NCBI GenBank assembly: GCA_963989245.1
Contig: OZ022345.1
Coordinates: 21,147,196-21,211,195 of the forward strand
Direction: 5' to 3'
Source: Nansenia antarctica
Lineage: Eukaryota; Chordata; Actinopteri; Argentiniformes; Microstomatidae
Length of the DNA stretch: 64,000 nt
Shown here: one piece after another, positions 12,376 through 24,412 of the stretch
Position numbering within the stretch: the stretch's first letter is position 1
Layout: the number at the start of each line of letters is the position of its first letter
Made by a program: the position numbers and the translations under genes
Notes under the pieces: generated by a model
Databases searched by the model: none
Seen by the model: only the letters and a program-made list of their open reading frames with translations
Told to the model about the DNA's origin: nothing

Positions 12376-14785
12376 GCTCCAGAAAAGCAGAAAACAACAC
12401 TGATAGAACTTGAGAACGAATGCAAAAAACAGTCCACTCTCACAACAGGCCGCTTGGACACTTTTTAGAACAGCTCTGTTAATGACTGAAAACAGCTCTC
12501 GAAGAGATTGTCAAAAGAGACTCCGAAAACAAAACGTTGATCACTTTTGAGCAAAAGGCTGCACACACGCAATTCAAGTTGCTCTGATTGTCATTTAGAG
12601 TTACATTATAGGAGCATTCAGCAACAAGTCAAAATGTGCTCCAGAAAAGCAGAAAACAACACTGATAGAACTTGAGAACGAATGCAAAAAACAGTCCACT
12701 CTCAGAACAGGCCGCTTGGACACTTTCAGAACAGCTCTGTTAATGACTGAAAACAGCTCTCGAAGAGATTGTCAAAAGAGACTCTGAAAACGAAACGTTG
12801 ATCACTTTTGAGCAAAAGGCTGCACACACGCAATTCAAGTTGCACTGATTGTCATTTAGAGTTACATTATAGGATTATTCAACAACAAGTCAAAATGTGC
12901 TCGTGAAAGGCAGAAAACAACACTTTGATAGTTTGATATAACTTGAGAACGAATGCAAAAAACAGTCCACTCTAAGAACAGGCCGCTTGGACACTTTCAG
13001 AACAGCTCTGTTAATGACTGAAAACAGCTCTCGAAGAGATTGTCAAAAGAGACTCTGAAAACGAAACGTTGATCACTTTTGAGCAAAAGGCTGCACACAC
13101 GCAATTCAAGTTGCACTGATTGTCATTTAGAGTTACATTATAGGATTATTCAACAACAAGTCAAAATGTGCTCGTGAAAGGCAGAAAACAACACTTTGAT
13201 AGTTTGATATAACTTGAGAACGAATGCAAAAAACAGTCCACTCTAAGAACAGGCCGCTTGGACACTTTCAGAACAGCTCTGTTAATGACTGAAAACAGCT
13301 CTCGAAGAGATTGTCAAAAGAGACTCCGAAAACAAAACGTTGATAACTTTTGAGCAAAAGGCTGCACACACGCAATTCAAGTTGCTCTGATTGTCATTTA
13401 GAGTTACATTATAGGAGCATTCAGCAACAAGTCAAAATGTGCTCCAGAAAAGCAGAAAACAACACTGATAGAACTTGAGAACGAATGCAAAAAACAGTCC
13501 ACTCTCAGAACAGGCCGCTTGGACACTTTCAGACAGCTCTGTTAATGACTGAAAACAGCTCTCGAAGAGATTGTCAAAAGAGACTCTGAAAACGAAACGT
13601 TGATCACTTTTGAGCAAAAGGCTGCACACACGCAATTCAAGTTGCTCTGATTGTCATTTAGAGTTACATTATAGGATTATTCAACAACAAGTCAAAATGT
13701 GCTCGTGAAAGGCAGAAAACAACACTTTGATAGTTTGATATAACTTGAGAACGAATGCAAAAAACAGTCCACTCTAAGAACAGGCCGCTTGGACACTTTC
13801 AGAACAGCTCTGTTAATGACTGAAAACAGCTCTCGAAGAGATTGTCAAAAGAGACTCCGAAAACGAAACGTTGATCACTTTTGAGCAAAACGGCTGCACA
13901 CACGCAATTCAAGTTGCTCTGATTGTCATTTAGAGTTACATTATAGGATTATTCAACAACAAGTCAAAATGTGCTCGTGAAAGGCAGAAAACAACACTTT
14001 GATAGTTTGATATAACTTGAGAACGAATGCAAAAAACAGTCCACTCTAAGAACAGGCCGCTTGGACACTTTCAGAACAGCTCTGTTAATGACTGAAAACA
14101 GCTCTCGAAGAGATTGTCAAAAGAGACTCCGAAAACGAAACGTTGATCACTTTTGAGCAAAAGGCTGCACACACGCAATTCAAGTTGCTCTGATTGTCAT
14201 TTAGAGTTACATTATAGGAGCATTCAGCAACAAGTCAAAATGTGCTCGTGAAAGGCAGAAAACAACACTTTGATAGTTTGATATAACTTGAGAACGAATG
14301 CAAAAAACAGTCCACTCTAAGAACAGGCCGCTTGGACACTTTCAGAACAGCTCTGTTAATGACTGAAAACAGCTCTCGAAGAGATTGTCAAAAGAGACTC
14401 CGAAAACGAAACGTTGATCACTTTTGAGCAAAAGGCTGCACACACGCAATTCAAGTTGCTCTGATTGACATTTAGAGTTACATTATAGGATTATTCAACA
14501 ACAAGTCAAAATGTGCTCGTGAAAGGCAGAAAACAACACTTTGATAGTTTGATATAACTTGAGAACGAATGCAAAAAACAGTCCACTCTAAGAACAGGCC
14601 GCTTGGACACTTTCAGAACAGCTCTGTTAATGACTGAAAACAGCTCTCGAAGAGATTGTCAAAAGAGACTCCGAAAACGAAACGTTGATCACTTTTGAGC
14701 AAAAGGCTGCACACACGCAATTCAAGTTGCTCTGATTGTCATTTAGAGTTACATTATAGGAGCATTCAGCAACAAGTCAAAATGT
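12376..14785 (+). repeat. 9-monomer higher-order repeat AABB-A-BBBB (2,410 bp)
   Basis: Starts 12376 (A, 262 bp, with 'ctttttagaac' instead of 'ctttcagaac'), 12638 (A), 12899, 13170 (B), 13441 (A, 260 bp with 'cagacag'), 13701 (B, 272 bp with an extra C in 'gcaaaacggctg'), 13973, 14244, 14515 (B). The 260-bp A is the same subtype as at 7551 and 8885. The unit therefore looks like an AABBBB repeat into which a piece of the 5-mer type unit was inserted. Confidence 0.85.
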
Positions 14786-16662
14786 GCTCCAGAAAAGCAG
14801 AAAACAACACTGATAGAACTTGAGAACGAATGCAAAAAACAGTCCACTCTCACAACAGGCCGCTTGGACACTTTCAGAACAGCTCTGTTAATGACTGAAA
14901 ACAGCTCTCGAAGAGATTGTCAAAAGAGACTCCGAAAACAAAACGTTGATCACTTTTGAGCAAAAGGCTGCACACACGCAATTCAAGTTGCTCTGATTGT
15001 CATTTAGAGTTACATTATAGGAGCATTCAGCAACAAGTCAAAATGTGCTCCAGAAAAGCAGAAAACAACACTGATAGAACTTGAGAACGAATGCAAAAAA
15101 CAGTCCAGTCTCAGAACAGGCCGCTTGGACACTTTCAGAACAGCTCTGTTAATGACTGAAAACAGCTCTCGAAGAGATTGTCAAAAGAGACTCTGAAAAC
15201 GAAACGTTGATCACTTTTGAGCAAAAGGCTGCACACACGCAATTCAAGTTGCACTGATTGTCATTTAGAGTTACATTATAGGATTATTCAACAACAAGTC
15301 AAAATGTGCTCGTGAAAGGCAGAAAACAACACTTTGATAGTTTGATATAACTTGAGAACGAATGCAAAAAACAGTCCACTCTAAGAACAGGCCGCTTGGA
15401 CACTTTCAGAACAGCTCTGTTAATGACTGAAAACATCTCTCGAAGAGATTGTCAAAAGAGACTCCGAAAACGAAACGGTGATCACTTTTGAGCAAAAGGC
15501 TGCACACACGCAATTCAAGTTGCTCTGATTGTCATTTAGAGTTACATTATAGGATTATTCAACAACAAGTCAAAATGTGCTCGTGAAAGGCAGAAAACAA
15601 CACTTTGATAGTTTGATATAACTTGAGAACGAATGCAAAAAACAGTCCACTCTAAGAACAGGCCGCTTGGACACTTTCAGAACAGCTCTGTTAATGACTG
15701 AAAACAGCTATCGAAGAGATTGTCAAAAGAGACTCCGAAAACGAAACGTTGATCACTTTTGAGCAAAAGGCTGCACACACGCAATTCAAGTTGCTCTGAT
15801 TGTCATTTAGAGTTACATTATAGGATTATTCAACAACAAGTCAAAATGTGCTCGTGAAAGGCAGAAAACAACACTTTGATAGTTTGATATAACTTGAGAA
15901 CGAATGCAAAAAACAGTCCACTCTAAGAACAGGCCGCTTGGACACTTTCAGAACAGCTCTGTTAATGACTGAAAACAGCTCTCGAAGAGATTGTCAAAAG
16001 AGACTCCGAAAACGAAACGTTGATCACTTTTGAGCAAAAGGCTGCACACACGCAATTCAAGTTGCTCTGATTGTCATTTAGAGTTACATTATAGGATTAT
16101 TCAACAACAAGTCAAAATGTGCTCGTGAAAGGCAGAAAACAACACTTTGATAGTTTGATATAACTTGAGAACGAATGCAAAAAACAGTCCACTCTAAGAA
16201 CAGGCCGCTTGGACACTTTCAGAACAGCTCTGTTAATGACTGAAAACAGCTCTCGAAGAGATTGTCAAAAGAGACTCCGAAAACGAAACGTTGATCACTT
16301 TTGAGCAAAAGGCTGCACACACGCAATTCAAGTTGCTCTGATTGTCATTTAGAGTTACATTATAGGATTATTCAACAACAAGTCAAAATGTGCTCGTGAA
16401 AGGCAGAAAACAACACTTTGATAGTTTGATATAACTTGAGAACGAATGCAAAAAACAGTCCACTCTAAGAACAGGCCGCTTGGACACTTTCAGAACAGCT
16501 CTGTTAATGACTGAAAACAGCTCTCGAAGAGATTGTCAAAAGAGACTCCGAAAACGAAACGTTGATCACTTTTGAGCAAAAGGCTGCACACACGCAATTC
16601 AAGTTGCTCTGATTGTCATTTAGAGTTACATTATAGGAGCATTCAGCAACAAGTCAAAATGT
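14786..16662 (+). repeat. 7-monomer higher-order repeat AABBBBB (1,877 bp)
   Basis: Starts 14786, 15047 (A) and 15308, 15579, 15850, 16121, 16392 (B). The A pair is the 'ctctcacaac'/'ctctcagaac' pair of the earlier units, the second with a private 'cagtccagtctc'. The B at 15308 has 'aacatctctcg' and 'aacggtgatc', and the one at 15579 has 'cagctatcg'. These are single-copy substitutions that look recent. Confidence 0.87.
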
Positions 16663-16923
16663 GCTCCAGAAAAGCAGAAAACAACACTGATAGAACTTGA
16701 GAACGAATGCAAAAAACAGTCCACTCTAAGAACAGGCCGCTTGGACACTTTCAGAACAGCTCTGTTAATGTCTGAAAACAGCTCTCGAAGAGATTGTCAA
16801 AAGAGACTCCGAAAACAAAACGTTGATCACTTTTGAGCAAAAGGCTGCACACACGCAATTCAAGTTGCTCTGATTGTCATTTAGAGTTACATTATAGGAG
16901 CATTCAACAACAAGTCAAAATGT
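16663..16923 (+). repeat. Last Region I monomer (A) at the block boundary
   Basis: A 261-bp A monomer with Region I marks ('ctctaagaac', 'aaacaaaacg') and a private 'aatgtctg'. Its tail, however, is 'ggagcattcaacaac', the form typical of Region II, and the very next monomer is the first D. The switch between the two haplotype families can thus be placed between about 16.8 and 16.93 kb. Confidence 0.85.
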
Positions 16924-17207
16924 GCTCGAGAAAGGCAGAAAACAGCACTTTGATATAACTTGAGAACGAATGCAAAAAACAGTCCACTCTCAGAATAGGC
17001 TGCTTGGACACTTTCAGAACAGCTCTGTTAATGACTGAAATCAGCTCTTTAAGAGATTGTCAAAAGAGACTCTGAAAACGAAACATTGATAACTGAAAAC
17101 GAAACGTTGATCACTTTTGAGCAAAAGGCTGCACACACGCAATTCGAGTTGCTCTGATTGTCATTTAGAGTTACATTATAGGAGCATTCAGCAACAAGTC
17201 AAAATGT
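16924..17207 (+). repeat. First D monomer (284 bp), with a variant duplication joint
   Basis: D monomers have a C-like left part ('cagcactttgatataac', 'ggctgc', 'gaaatcagctctttaag', 'aaacattgataa') followed by a second, A/B-like 'gaaaacgaaacgttgatcac'. The result is a 21-bp imperfect internal duplication. In this copy the joint reads 'gataactgaaaac'; in the other 15 D monomers it reads 'gataaccgaaaac'. It also has a private 'cagaataggctgc'. D starts: 16924, 18533, 19610, 20155, 24413, 36037, 36582, 41915, 42460, 43537, 44082, 47532, 48609, 49154, 53154, 53699. Confidence 0.9.
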
Positions 17208-20200
17208 GCTCCAGAAAAGCAGAAAACAACACTGATAGAACTTGAGAACGAATGCAAAAAACAGTCCACTCTCAGAACAGGCCGCTTGGACACTTTCAGA
17301 ACAGCTCTGTTAATGACAGAAAACAGCTCTCGAAGAGATTGTCAAAAGAGACTCTGAAAACGAAACGTTGATCACTTTTGAGCAAAAGGCTGCACACACG
17401 CAATTCAAGTTGCTCTGATTGTCATTTAGAGTTACATTATAGGAGCATTCAACAACAAGTCAAAATGTGCTCGAGAAAGGCAGAAAACACCACTTTGATA
17501 GTTTGATATAACTTGAGAACGAATGCAAAAAACAGTCCACTCTAAGAACAGGCTGCTTGGACACTTTCAGAACAGCTCTTATAATGACTGAAAACAGCTC
17601 TCGAAGAGATTGTCAAAAGAGACTCCGAAAACGAAACGTTGATCACTTTTGAGCAAAAGGCTGCACACACGTAATTCAAGTTGCTCTGATTGTCATTTAG
17701 AGTTACATTATAGGAGCATTCAGCAACAAGTCAAAATGTGCTCCAGAAAAGCAGAAAACAACACTGATAGAACTTGAGAACGAATGCAAAAAACAGTCCA
17801 CTCTCAGAACAGGCCGCTTGGACACTTTCAGAACAGCTCTGTTAATGACTGAAAACAGCTCTCGAAGAGATTGTCAAAAGAGACTCTGAAAACGAAACGT
17901 TGATCACTTTTGAGCAAAAGGCTGCACACACGCAATTCAAGTTGCTCTGATTGTCATTTAGAGTTACATTATAGGAGCATTCAACAACAAGTCAAAATGT
18001 GCTCGAGAAAGGCAGAAAACAACACTTTGATAGTTTGATATAACTTGAGAACGAATGCAAAAAACAGTCCACTCTAAGAACAGGCTGCTTGGACACTTTC
18101 AGAACAGCTCTTATAATGACTGAAAACAGCTCTCGAAGAGATTGTCAAAAGAGACTCCGAAAACGAAACGTTGATCACTTTTGAGCAAAAGGCTGCACAC
18201 ACGTAATTCAAGTTGCTCTGATTGTCATTTAGAGTTACATTATAGGAGCATTCAGCAACAAGTCAAAATGTGCTCCAGAAAAGCAGAAAACAACACTGAT
18301 AGAACTTGAGAACGAATGCAAAAAACAGTCCACTCTCAGAACAGGCCGCTTGGACACTTTCAGAACAGCTCTGTTAATGACTGAAAACAGCTCTCGAAGA
18401 GATTGTCAAAAGAGACTCTGAAAACGAAACGTTGATCACTTTTGAGCAAAAGGCTGCACACACGCAATTCAAGTTGCTCTGATTGTCATTTAGAGTTACA
18501 TTATAGGAGCATTCAACAACAAGTCAAAATGTGCTCGAGAAAGGCAGAAAACAGCACTTTGATATAACTTGAGAACGAATGCAAAAAACAGTCCACTCTC
18601 AGAACAGGCTGCTTGGACACTTTCAGAACAGCTCTGTTAATGACTGAAATCAGCTCTTTAAGAGATTGTCAAAAGAGACTCTGAAAACGAAACATTGATA
18701 ACCGAAAACGAAACGTTGATCACTTTTGAGCAAAAGGCTGCACACACGCAATTCGAGTTGCTCTGATTGTCATTTAGAGTTACATTATAGGAGCATTCAG
18801 CAACAAGTCAAAATGTGCTCCAGAAAAGCAGAAAACAACACTGATAGAACTTGAGAACGAATGCAAAAAACAGTCCACTCTCAGAACAGGCCGCTTGGAC
18901 ACTTTCAGAACAGCTCTGTTAATGACAGAAAACAGCTCTCGAAGAGATTGTCAAAAGAGACTCTGAAAACGAAACGTTGATCACTTTTGAGCAAAAGGCT
19001 GCACACACGCAATTCAAGTTGCTCTGATTGTCATTTAGAGTTACATTATAGGAGCATTCAACAACAAGTCAAAATGTGCTCGAGAAAGGCAGAAAACAAC
19101 ACTTTGATAGTTTGATATAACTTGAGAACGAATGCAAAAAACAGTCCACTCTAAGAACAGGCTGCTTGGACACTTTCAGAACAGCTCTTATAATGACTGA
19201 AAACAGCTCTCGAAGAGATTGTCAAAAGAGACTCCGAAAACGAAACGTTGATCACTTTTGAGCAAAAGGCTGCACACACGTAATTCAAGTTGCTCTGATT
19301 GTCATTTAGAGTTACATTATAGGAGCATTCAGCAACAAGTCAAAATGTGCTCCAGAAAAGCAGAAAACAACACTGATAGAACTTGAGAACGAATGCAAAA
19401 AATAGTCCACTCTCAGAACAGGCCGCTTGGACACTTTCAGAACAGCTCTGTTAATGACTGAAAACAGCTCTCGAAGAGATTGTCAAAAGAGACTCTGAAA
19501 ACGAAACGTTGATCACTTTTGAGCAAAAGGCTGCACACACGCAATTCAAGTTGCTCTGATTGTCATTTAGAGTTACATTATAGGAGCATTCAACAACAAG
19601 TCAAAATGTGCTCGAGAAAGGCAGAAAACAGCACTTTGATATAACTTGAGAACGAATGCAAAAAACAGTCCACTCTCAGAAGAGGCTGCTTGGACACTTT
19701 CAGAACAGCTCTGTTAATTACTGAAATCAGCTCTTTAAGAGATTGTCAAAAGAGACTCTGAAAACGAAACATTGATAACCGAAAACGAAACGTTGATCAC
19801 TTTTGAGCAAAAGGCTGCACACACGCAATTCGAGTTGCTCTGATTGTCATTTAGAGTTACATTATAGGAGCATTCAGCAACAAGTCAAAATGTGCTCCAG
19901 AAAAGCAGAAAACAACACTGATAGAACTTGAGAACGAATGCAAAAAACAGTCCACTCTCAGAACAGGCCGCTTGGACACTTTCAGAACAGCTCTGTTAAT
20001 GACAGAAAACAGCTCTCGAAGAGATTGTCAAAAGAGACTCTGAAAACGAAACGTTGATCACTTTTGAGCAAAAGGCTGCACACACGCAATTCAAGTTGCT
20101 CAGATTGTCATTTAGAGTTACATTATAGGAGCATTCAACAACAAGTCAAAATGTGCTCGAGAAAGGCAGAAAACAGCACTTTGATATAACTTGAGAACGA

Positions 20201-20699
20201 ATGCAAAAAACAGTCCACTCTCAGAACAGGCTGCTTGGACACTTTCAGAACAGCTCTGTTAATGACTGAAATCAGCTCTTTAAGAGATTGTCAAAAGAGA
20301 CTCTGAAAACGAAACATTGATAACCGAAAACGAAACGTTGATCACTTTTGAGCAAAAGGCTGCACACACGCAATTCGAGTTGCTCTGATTGTCATTTAGA
20401 GTTACATTATAGGAGCATTCAGCAACAAGTCAAAATGTGCTCCAGAAAAGCAGAAAACAACACTGATAGAACTTGAGAACGAATGCAAAAAACAGTCCAC
20501 TCTCAGAACAGGCCGCTTGGACACTTTCAGAACAGCTCTGTTAATGACAGAAAACAGCTCTCGAAGAGATTGTCAAAAGAGACTCTGAAAACGAAACGTT
20601 GATCACTTTTGAGCAAAAGGCTGCACACACGCAATTCAAGTTGCTCTGATTGTCATTTAGAGTTACATTATAGGAGCATTCAGCAACAAGTCAAAATGT
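17208..20699 (+). repeat. D-A-B-A block with private 'gacagaaaac' A monomers
   Basis: Order A, B, A, B, A, D, A, B, A, D, A, D, A (starts 17208, 17469, 17740, 18001, 18272, 18533, 18817, 19078, 19349, 19610, 19894, 20155, 20439). Every A that directly follows a D (17208, 18817, 19894, 20439) has 'gacagaaaac' instead of 'gactgaaaac', a variant I did not see elsewhere in the window. The D-A-B-A tetramer repeats at 1,077 bp (18533 to 19610) and the D-A dimer at 545 bp. B monomers carry 'ctcttataatg' and 'acacgtaattcaag'. Confidence 0.88.
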
Positions 20700-20949
20700 G
20701 CTCCAGAAAAGCAGAAAACAACACTTTGATATAACTTGAGAACGAATGCAAAAAACAGTCCACTCTCAGAACAGGCTGCTTGGACACTTTAAGAACAGCT
20801 CTGTTAATGACTGAAATCAGCTCTTTAAGAGACTCTGAAAACGAAACATTGATAACTTTTGAGCAAAAGGCTGCACACACGTAATTCAACATACTCTGAT
20901 TGTCATTTAGAGTTACATTATAGGAGCATTCAACAACAAGTCAAAATGT
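20700..20949 (+). repeat. 250-bp C-like monomer with a 13-bp deletion
   Basis: The head is A-like ('gctccagaaaagcag'), then 'actttgatataac', 'ggctgc', 'gaaatcagctctttaag', 'cattgataac' and 'aattcaacatac', as in C. It lacks 13 bp: normal 'aagagattgtcaaaagagac' is reduced to 'aagagac'. The lost segment is one copy of the direct repeat 'aagaga' plus its 7-bp spacer, so deletion between short direct repeats explains it. It is the first C-type right half in the window and the only 250-bp monomer. Confidence 0.88.
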
Positions 20950-23900
20950 GCTCCAGAAAGGCAGAAAACAACACTTTGATAGTTTGATATAACTTGAGAA
21001 CGAATGCAAAAAACAGTCCACTCTAAGAACAGGCCGCTTGGACACTTTCAGAACAGCTCTGTTAATGACTGAAAACAGCTCTCGAAGAGATTGTCAAAAG
21101 AGACTCCGAAAACGAAACGTTGATCACTTTTGAGCAAAAGGCTGCACACACGCAATTCAAGTTGCTCTGATTGTCATTTAGAGTTACATTATAGGAGCAT
21201 TCAGCAACAAGTCAAAATGTGCTCCAGAAAAGCAGAAAACAACACTGATAGAACTTGAGAACGAATGCAAAAAACAGTCCACTCTCAGAACAGGCCGCTT
21301 GGACACTTTCAGAACAGCTCTGTTAATGACTGAAAACAGCTCTCGAAGAGATTGTCAAAAGAGACTCTGAAAACGAAACGTTGATCACTTTTGAGCAAAA
21401 GGCTGCACACATGTAATTCAAGTTGCTCTGATTGTCATTTAGAGTTACATTATAGGAGCATTCAACAACAAGTCAAAATGTGCTCGAGAAAGGCAGAAAA
21501 CAACACTTTGATAGTTTGATATAACTTGAGAACGAATGCAAAAAACAGTCCACTCTAAGAACAGGCTGCTTGGACACTTTCAGAACAGCTCTTATAATGA
21601 CTGAAAACAGCTCTCGAAGAGATTGTCAAAAGAGACTCCGAAAACGAAACGTTGATCACTTTTGAACAAAAGGCTGCACACACGTAATTCAAGTTGCTCT
21701 GATTGTCATTTAGAGTTACATTATAGGAGCATTCAGCAACAAGTCAAAATGTGCTCCAGAAAAGCAGAAAACAACACTGATAGAACTTGAGAACGAATGC
21801 AAAAAACAGTCCACTCTCAGAACAGGCCGCTTGGACACTTTCAGAACAGCTCTGTTAATGACTGAAAACAGCTCTCGAAGAGATTGTCAAAAGAGACTCT
21901 GAAAACGAAACGTTGATCACTTTTGAGCAAAAGGCTGCACACACGTAATTCAAGTTGCTCTGATTGTCATTTAGAGTTACATTATAGGAGCATTCAACAA
22001 CAAGTCAAAATGTGCTCGAGAAAGGCAGAAAACAACACTTTGATAGTTTGATATAACTTGAGAACGAATGCAAAAAACAGTCTACTCTAAGAACAGGCTG
22101 CTTGGACACTTTCAGAACAGCTCTGTTAATGACTGAAAACAGCTCTCGAAGAGATTGTCAAAAGAGACTCTGAAAACGAAACGTTGATCACTTTTGAGCA
22201 AAAGGCTGCACACACGTAATTCAAGTTGCTCTGATTGTCATTTAGAGTTACATTATAGGAGCATTCAACAACAAGTCAAAATGTGCTCGTGAAAGGCAGA
22301 AAACAACACTTTGATAGTTTGATATAACTTGAGAACGAATGCAAAAAACAGTCCACTCTAAGAACAGGCCGCTTGGACACTTTCAGAACAGCTCTGTTAA
22401 TGACTGAAAACAGCTCTCGAAGAGATTGTCAAAAGAGACTCCGAAAACGAAACGTTGATCACTTTTGAGCAAAAGGCTGCACACACGTAATTCAAGTTGC
22501 TCTGATTGTCATCTAGAGTTACATTATAGGAGCATTCAGCAACAAGTCAAAATGTGCTCCAGAAAAGCAGAAAACAACACTGATAGAACTTGAGAACGAA
22601 TGCAAAAAACAGTCCACTCTCAGAACAGGCCGCTTGGACACTTTCAGAACAGCTCTGTTAATGACTGAAAACAGCTCTCGAAGAGATTGTCAAAAGAGAC
22701 TCTGAAAACGAAACGTTGATCACTTTTGAGCAAAAGGCTGCACACACGCAATTCAAGTTGCTCTGATTGTCATTTAGAGTTACATTATAGGAGCATTCAA
22801 CGACAAGTCAAAATGTGCTCGAGAAAGGCAGAAAACAACACTTTGATAGTTTGATATAACTTGAGAACGAATGCAAAAAACAGTCCACTCTAAGAACAGG
22901 CTGCTTGGACACTTTCAGAACAGCTCTTATAATGACTGAAAACAGCTCTCGAAGAGATTGTCAATAGAGACTCTGAAAACGAAACGTTGATCACTTTTGA
23001 GCAAAAGGCTGCACACACGTAATTCAAGTTGCTCTGATTGTCATTTAGAGTTACATTATAGGAGCATTCAGCAACAAGTCAAAATGTGCTCCAGAAAAGC
23101 AGAAAACAACACTGATAGAACTTGAGAACGAATGCAAAAAACAGTCCACTCTCAGAACAGGCCGCTTGGACACTTTCAGAACAGCTCTGTTAATGACTGA
23201 AAACAGCTCTCGAAGAGATTGTCAAAAGAGACTCTGAAAACGAAACGTTGATCACTTTTGAGCAAAAGGCTGCACACACGTAATTCAAGTTGCTCTGATT
23301 GTCATTTAGAGTTACATTATAGGAGCATTCAGCAACAAGTCAAAATGTGCTCGAGAAAGGCAGAAAACAACACTTTGATAGTTTGATATAACTTGAGAAC
23401 GAATGCAAAAAACAGTCCACTCTAAGAACAGGCTGCTTGGACACTTTCAGAACAGCTCTTATGATGACTGAAAACAGCTCTCGAAGAGATTGTCAAAAGA
23501 GACTCCGAAAACGAAACGTTGATCACTTTTGAGCAAAAGGCTGCACACACGTAATTCAAGTTGCTCTGATTGTCATTTAGAGTTACATTATAGGAGCATT
23601 CAGCAACAAGTCAAAATGTGCTCCAGAAAAGCAGAAAACAACACTGATAGAACTTGAGAACGAATGCAAAAAACAGTCCACTCTCAGAACAGGCCGCTTG
23701 GACACTTTCAGAACAGCTCTGTTAATGACTGAAAACAGCTCTCGAAGAGATTGTCAAAAGAGACTCTGAAAACGAAACGTTGATCACTTTTGAGCAAAAG
23801 GCTGCACACACGTAATTCAAGTTGCTCTGATTGTCATTTAGAGTTACATTATAGGAGCATTCAGCAACAAGTCAAAATGTGCTCGAGAAAGGCAGAAAAC

Positions 23901-24412
23901 AACACTTTGATAGTTTGATATAACTTGAGAACGAATGCAAAAAACAGTCCACTCTAAGAACAGGCTGCTTGGACACTTTCAGAACAGCTCTTATGATGAC
24001 TGAAAACAGCTCTCGAAGAGATTGTCAAAAGAGACTCCGAAAACGAAACGTTGATCACTTTTGAGCAAAAGGCTGCACACACGTAATTCAAGTTGCTCTG
24101 ATTGTCATTTAGAGTTACATTATAGGAGCATTCAGCAACAAGTCAAAATGTGCTCCAGAAAAGCAGAAAACAACACTGATAGAACTTGAGAACGAATGCA
24201 AAAAACAGTCCACTCTCAGAACAGGCCGCTTGGACACTTTCAGAACAGCTCTGTTAATGACTGAAAACAGCTCTCGAAGAGATTGTCAAAAGAGACTCTG
24301 AAAACGAAACGTTGATCACTTTTGAGCAAAAGGCTGCACACACGCAATTCAAGTTGCTCTGATTGTCATTTAGAGTTACATTATAGGAGCATTCAACAAC
24401 AAGTCAAAATGT
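20950..24412 (+). repeat. A-B dimer block
   Basis: Starts 20950 (B), 21221 (A), 21482 (B), 21753 (A), 22014 (B), 22285 (B), 22556 (A), 22817 (B), 23088 (A), 23349 (B), 23620 (A), 23881 (B), 24152 (A). The B markers run in the order 'catctagag' (22285), 'tcaatagag' (22817), 'ctcttatgatg' (23349), 'ctcttatgatg' (23881). This is the same marker order as the 1,596-bp units at 38191-41382, so 22285-24412 appears to be a related copy about 15.9 kb upstream of 38191. Confidence 0.85.
22285..22555 (+). repeat. B monomer with a Region I head inside Region II
   Basis: It begins 'gctcgtg' with 'aacaggccgc' and 'gctctgttaatg', all typical of Region I. Its right end has 'acacgtaattcaag' and 'catctagag', typical of Region II B monomers. 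It follows another B directly, breaking the A-B alternation. The mosaic suggests conversion or insertion from a Region I type donor. Confidence 0.8.

Larger units (their letters stand above)
1..16923 (+). repeat. Region I: B-rich block of the satellite
   Basis: Sixty-three monomers, 48 of class B and 15 of class A. B monomers here begin 'gctcgtg' (two begin 'gcttgtg', at 262 and 1888), and most end 'ggattattcaacaac'. The alternative tail 'ggagcattcagc' precedes A monomers and a few B monomers (8082, 9416, 9957, 11563, 14244). No C or D monomer occurs. Single A monomers or AA pairs act as punctuation that defines higher-order units of 10, 5, 6, 9 and 7 monomers. The head and tail haplotypes clearly separate this block from everything after 16.9 kb. 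Confidence 0.93.

Noticed and set aside
13863..13895. Single-base insertion 'gcaaaacggctg' as a functional variant
   Set aside because: It is one C in one monomer of 240; a private mutation or sequencing error is the simplest reading.
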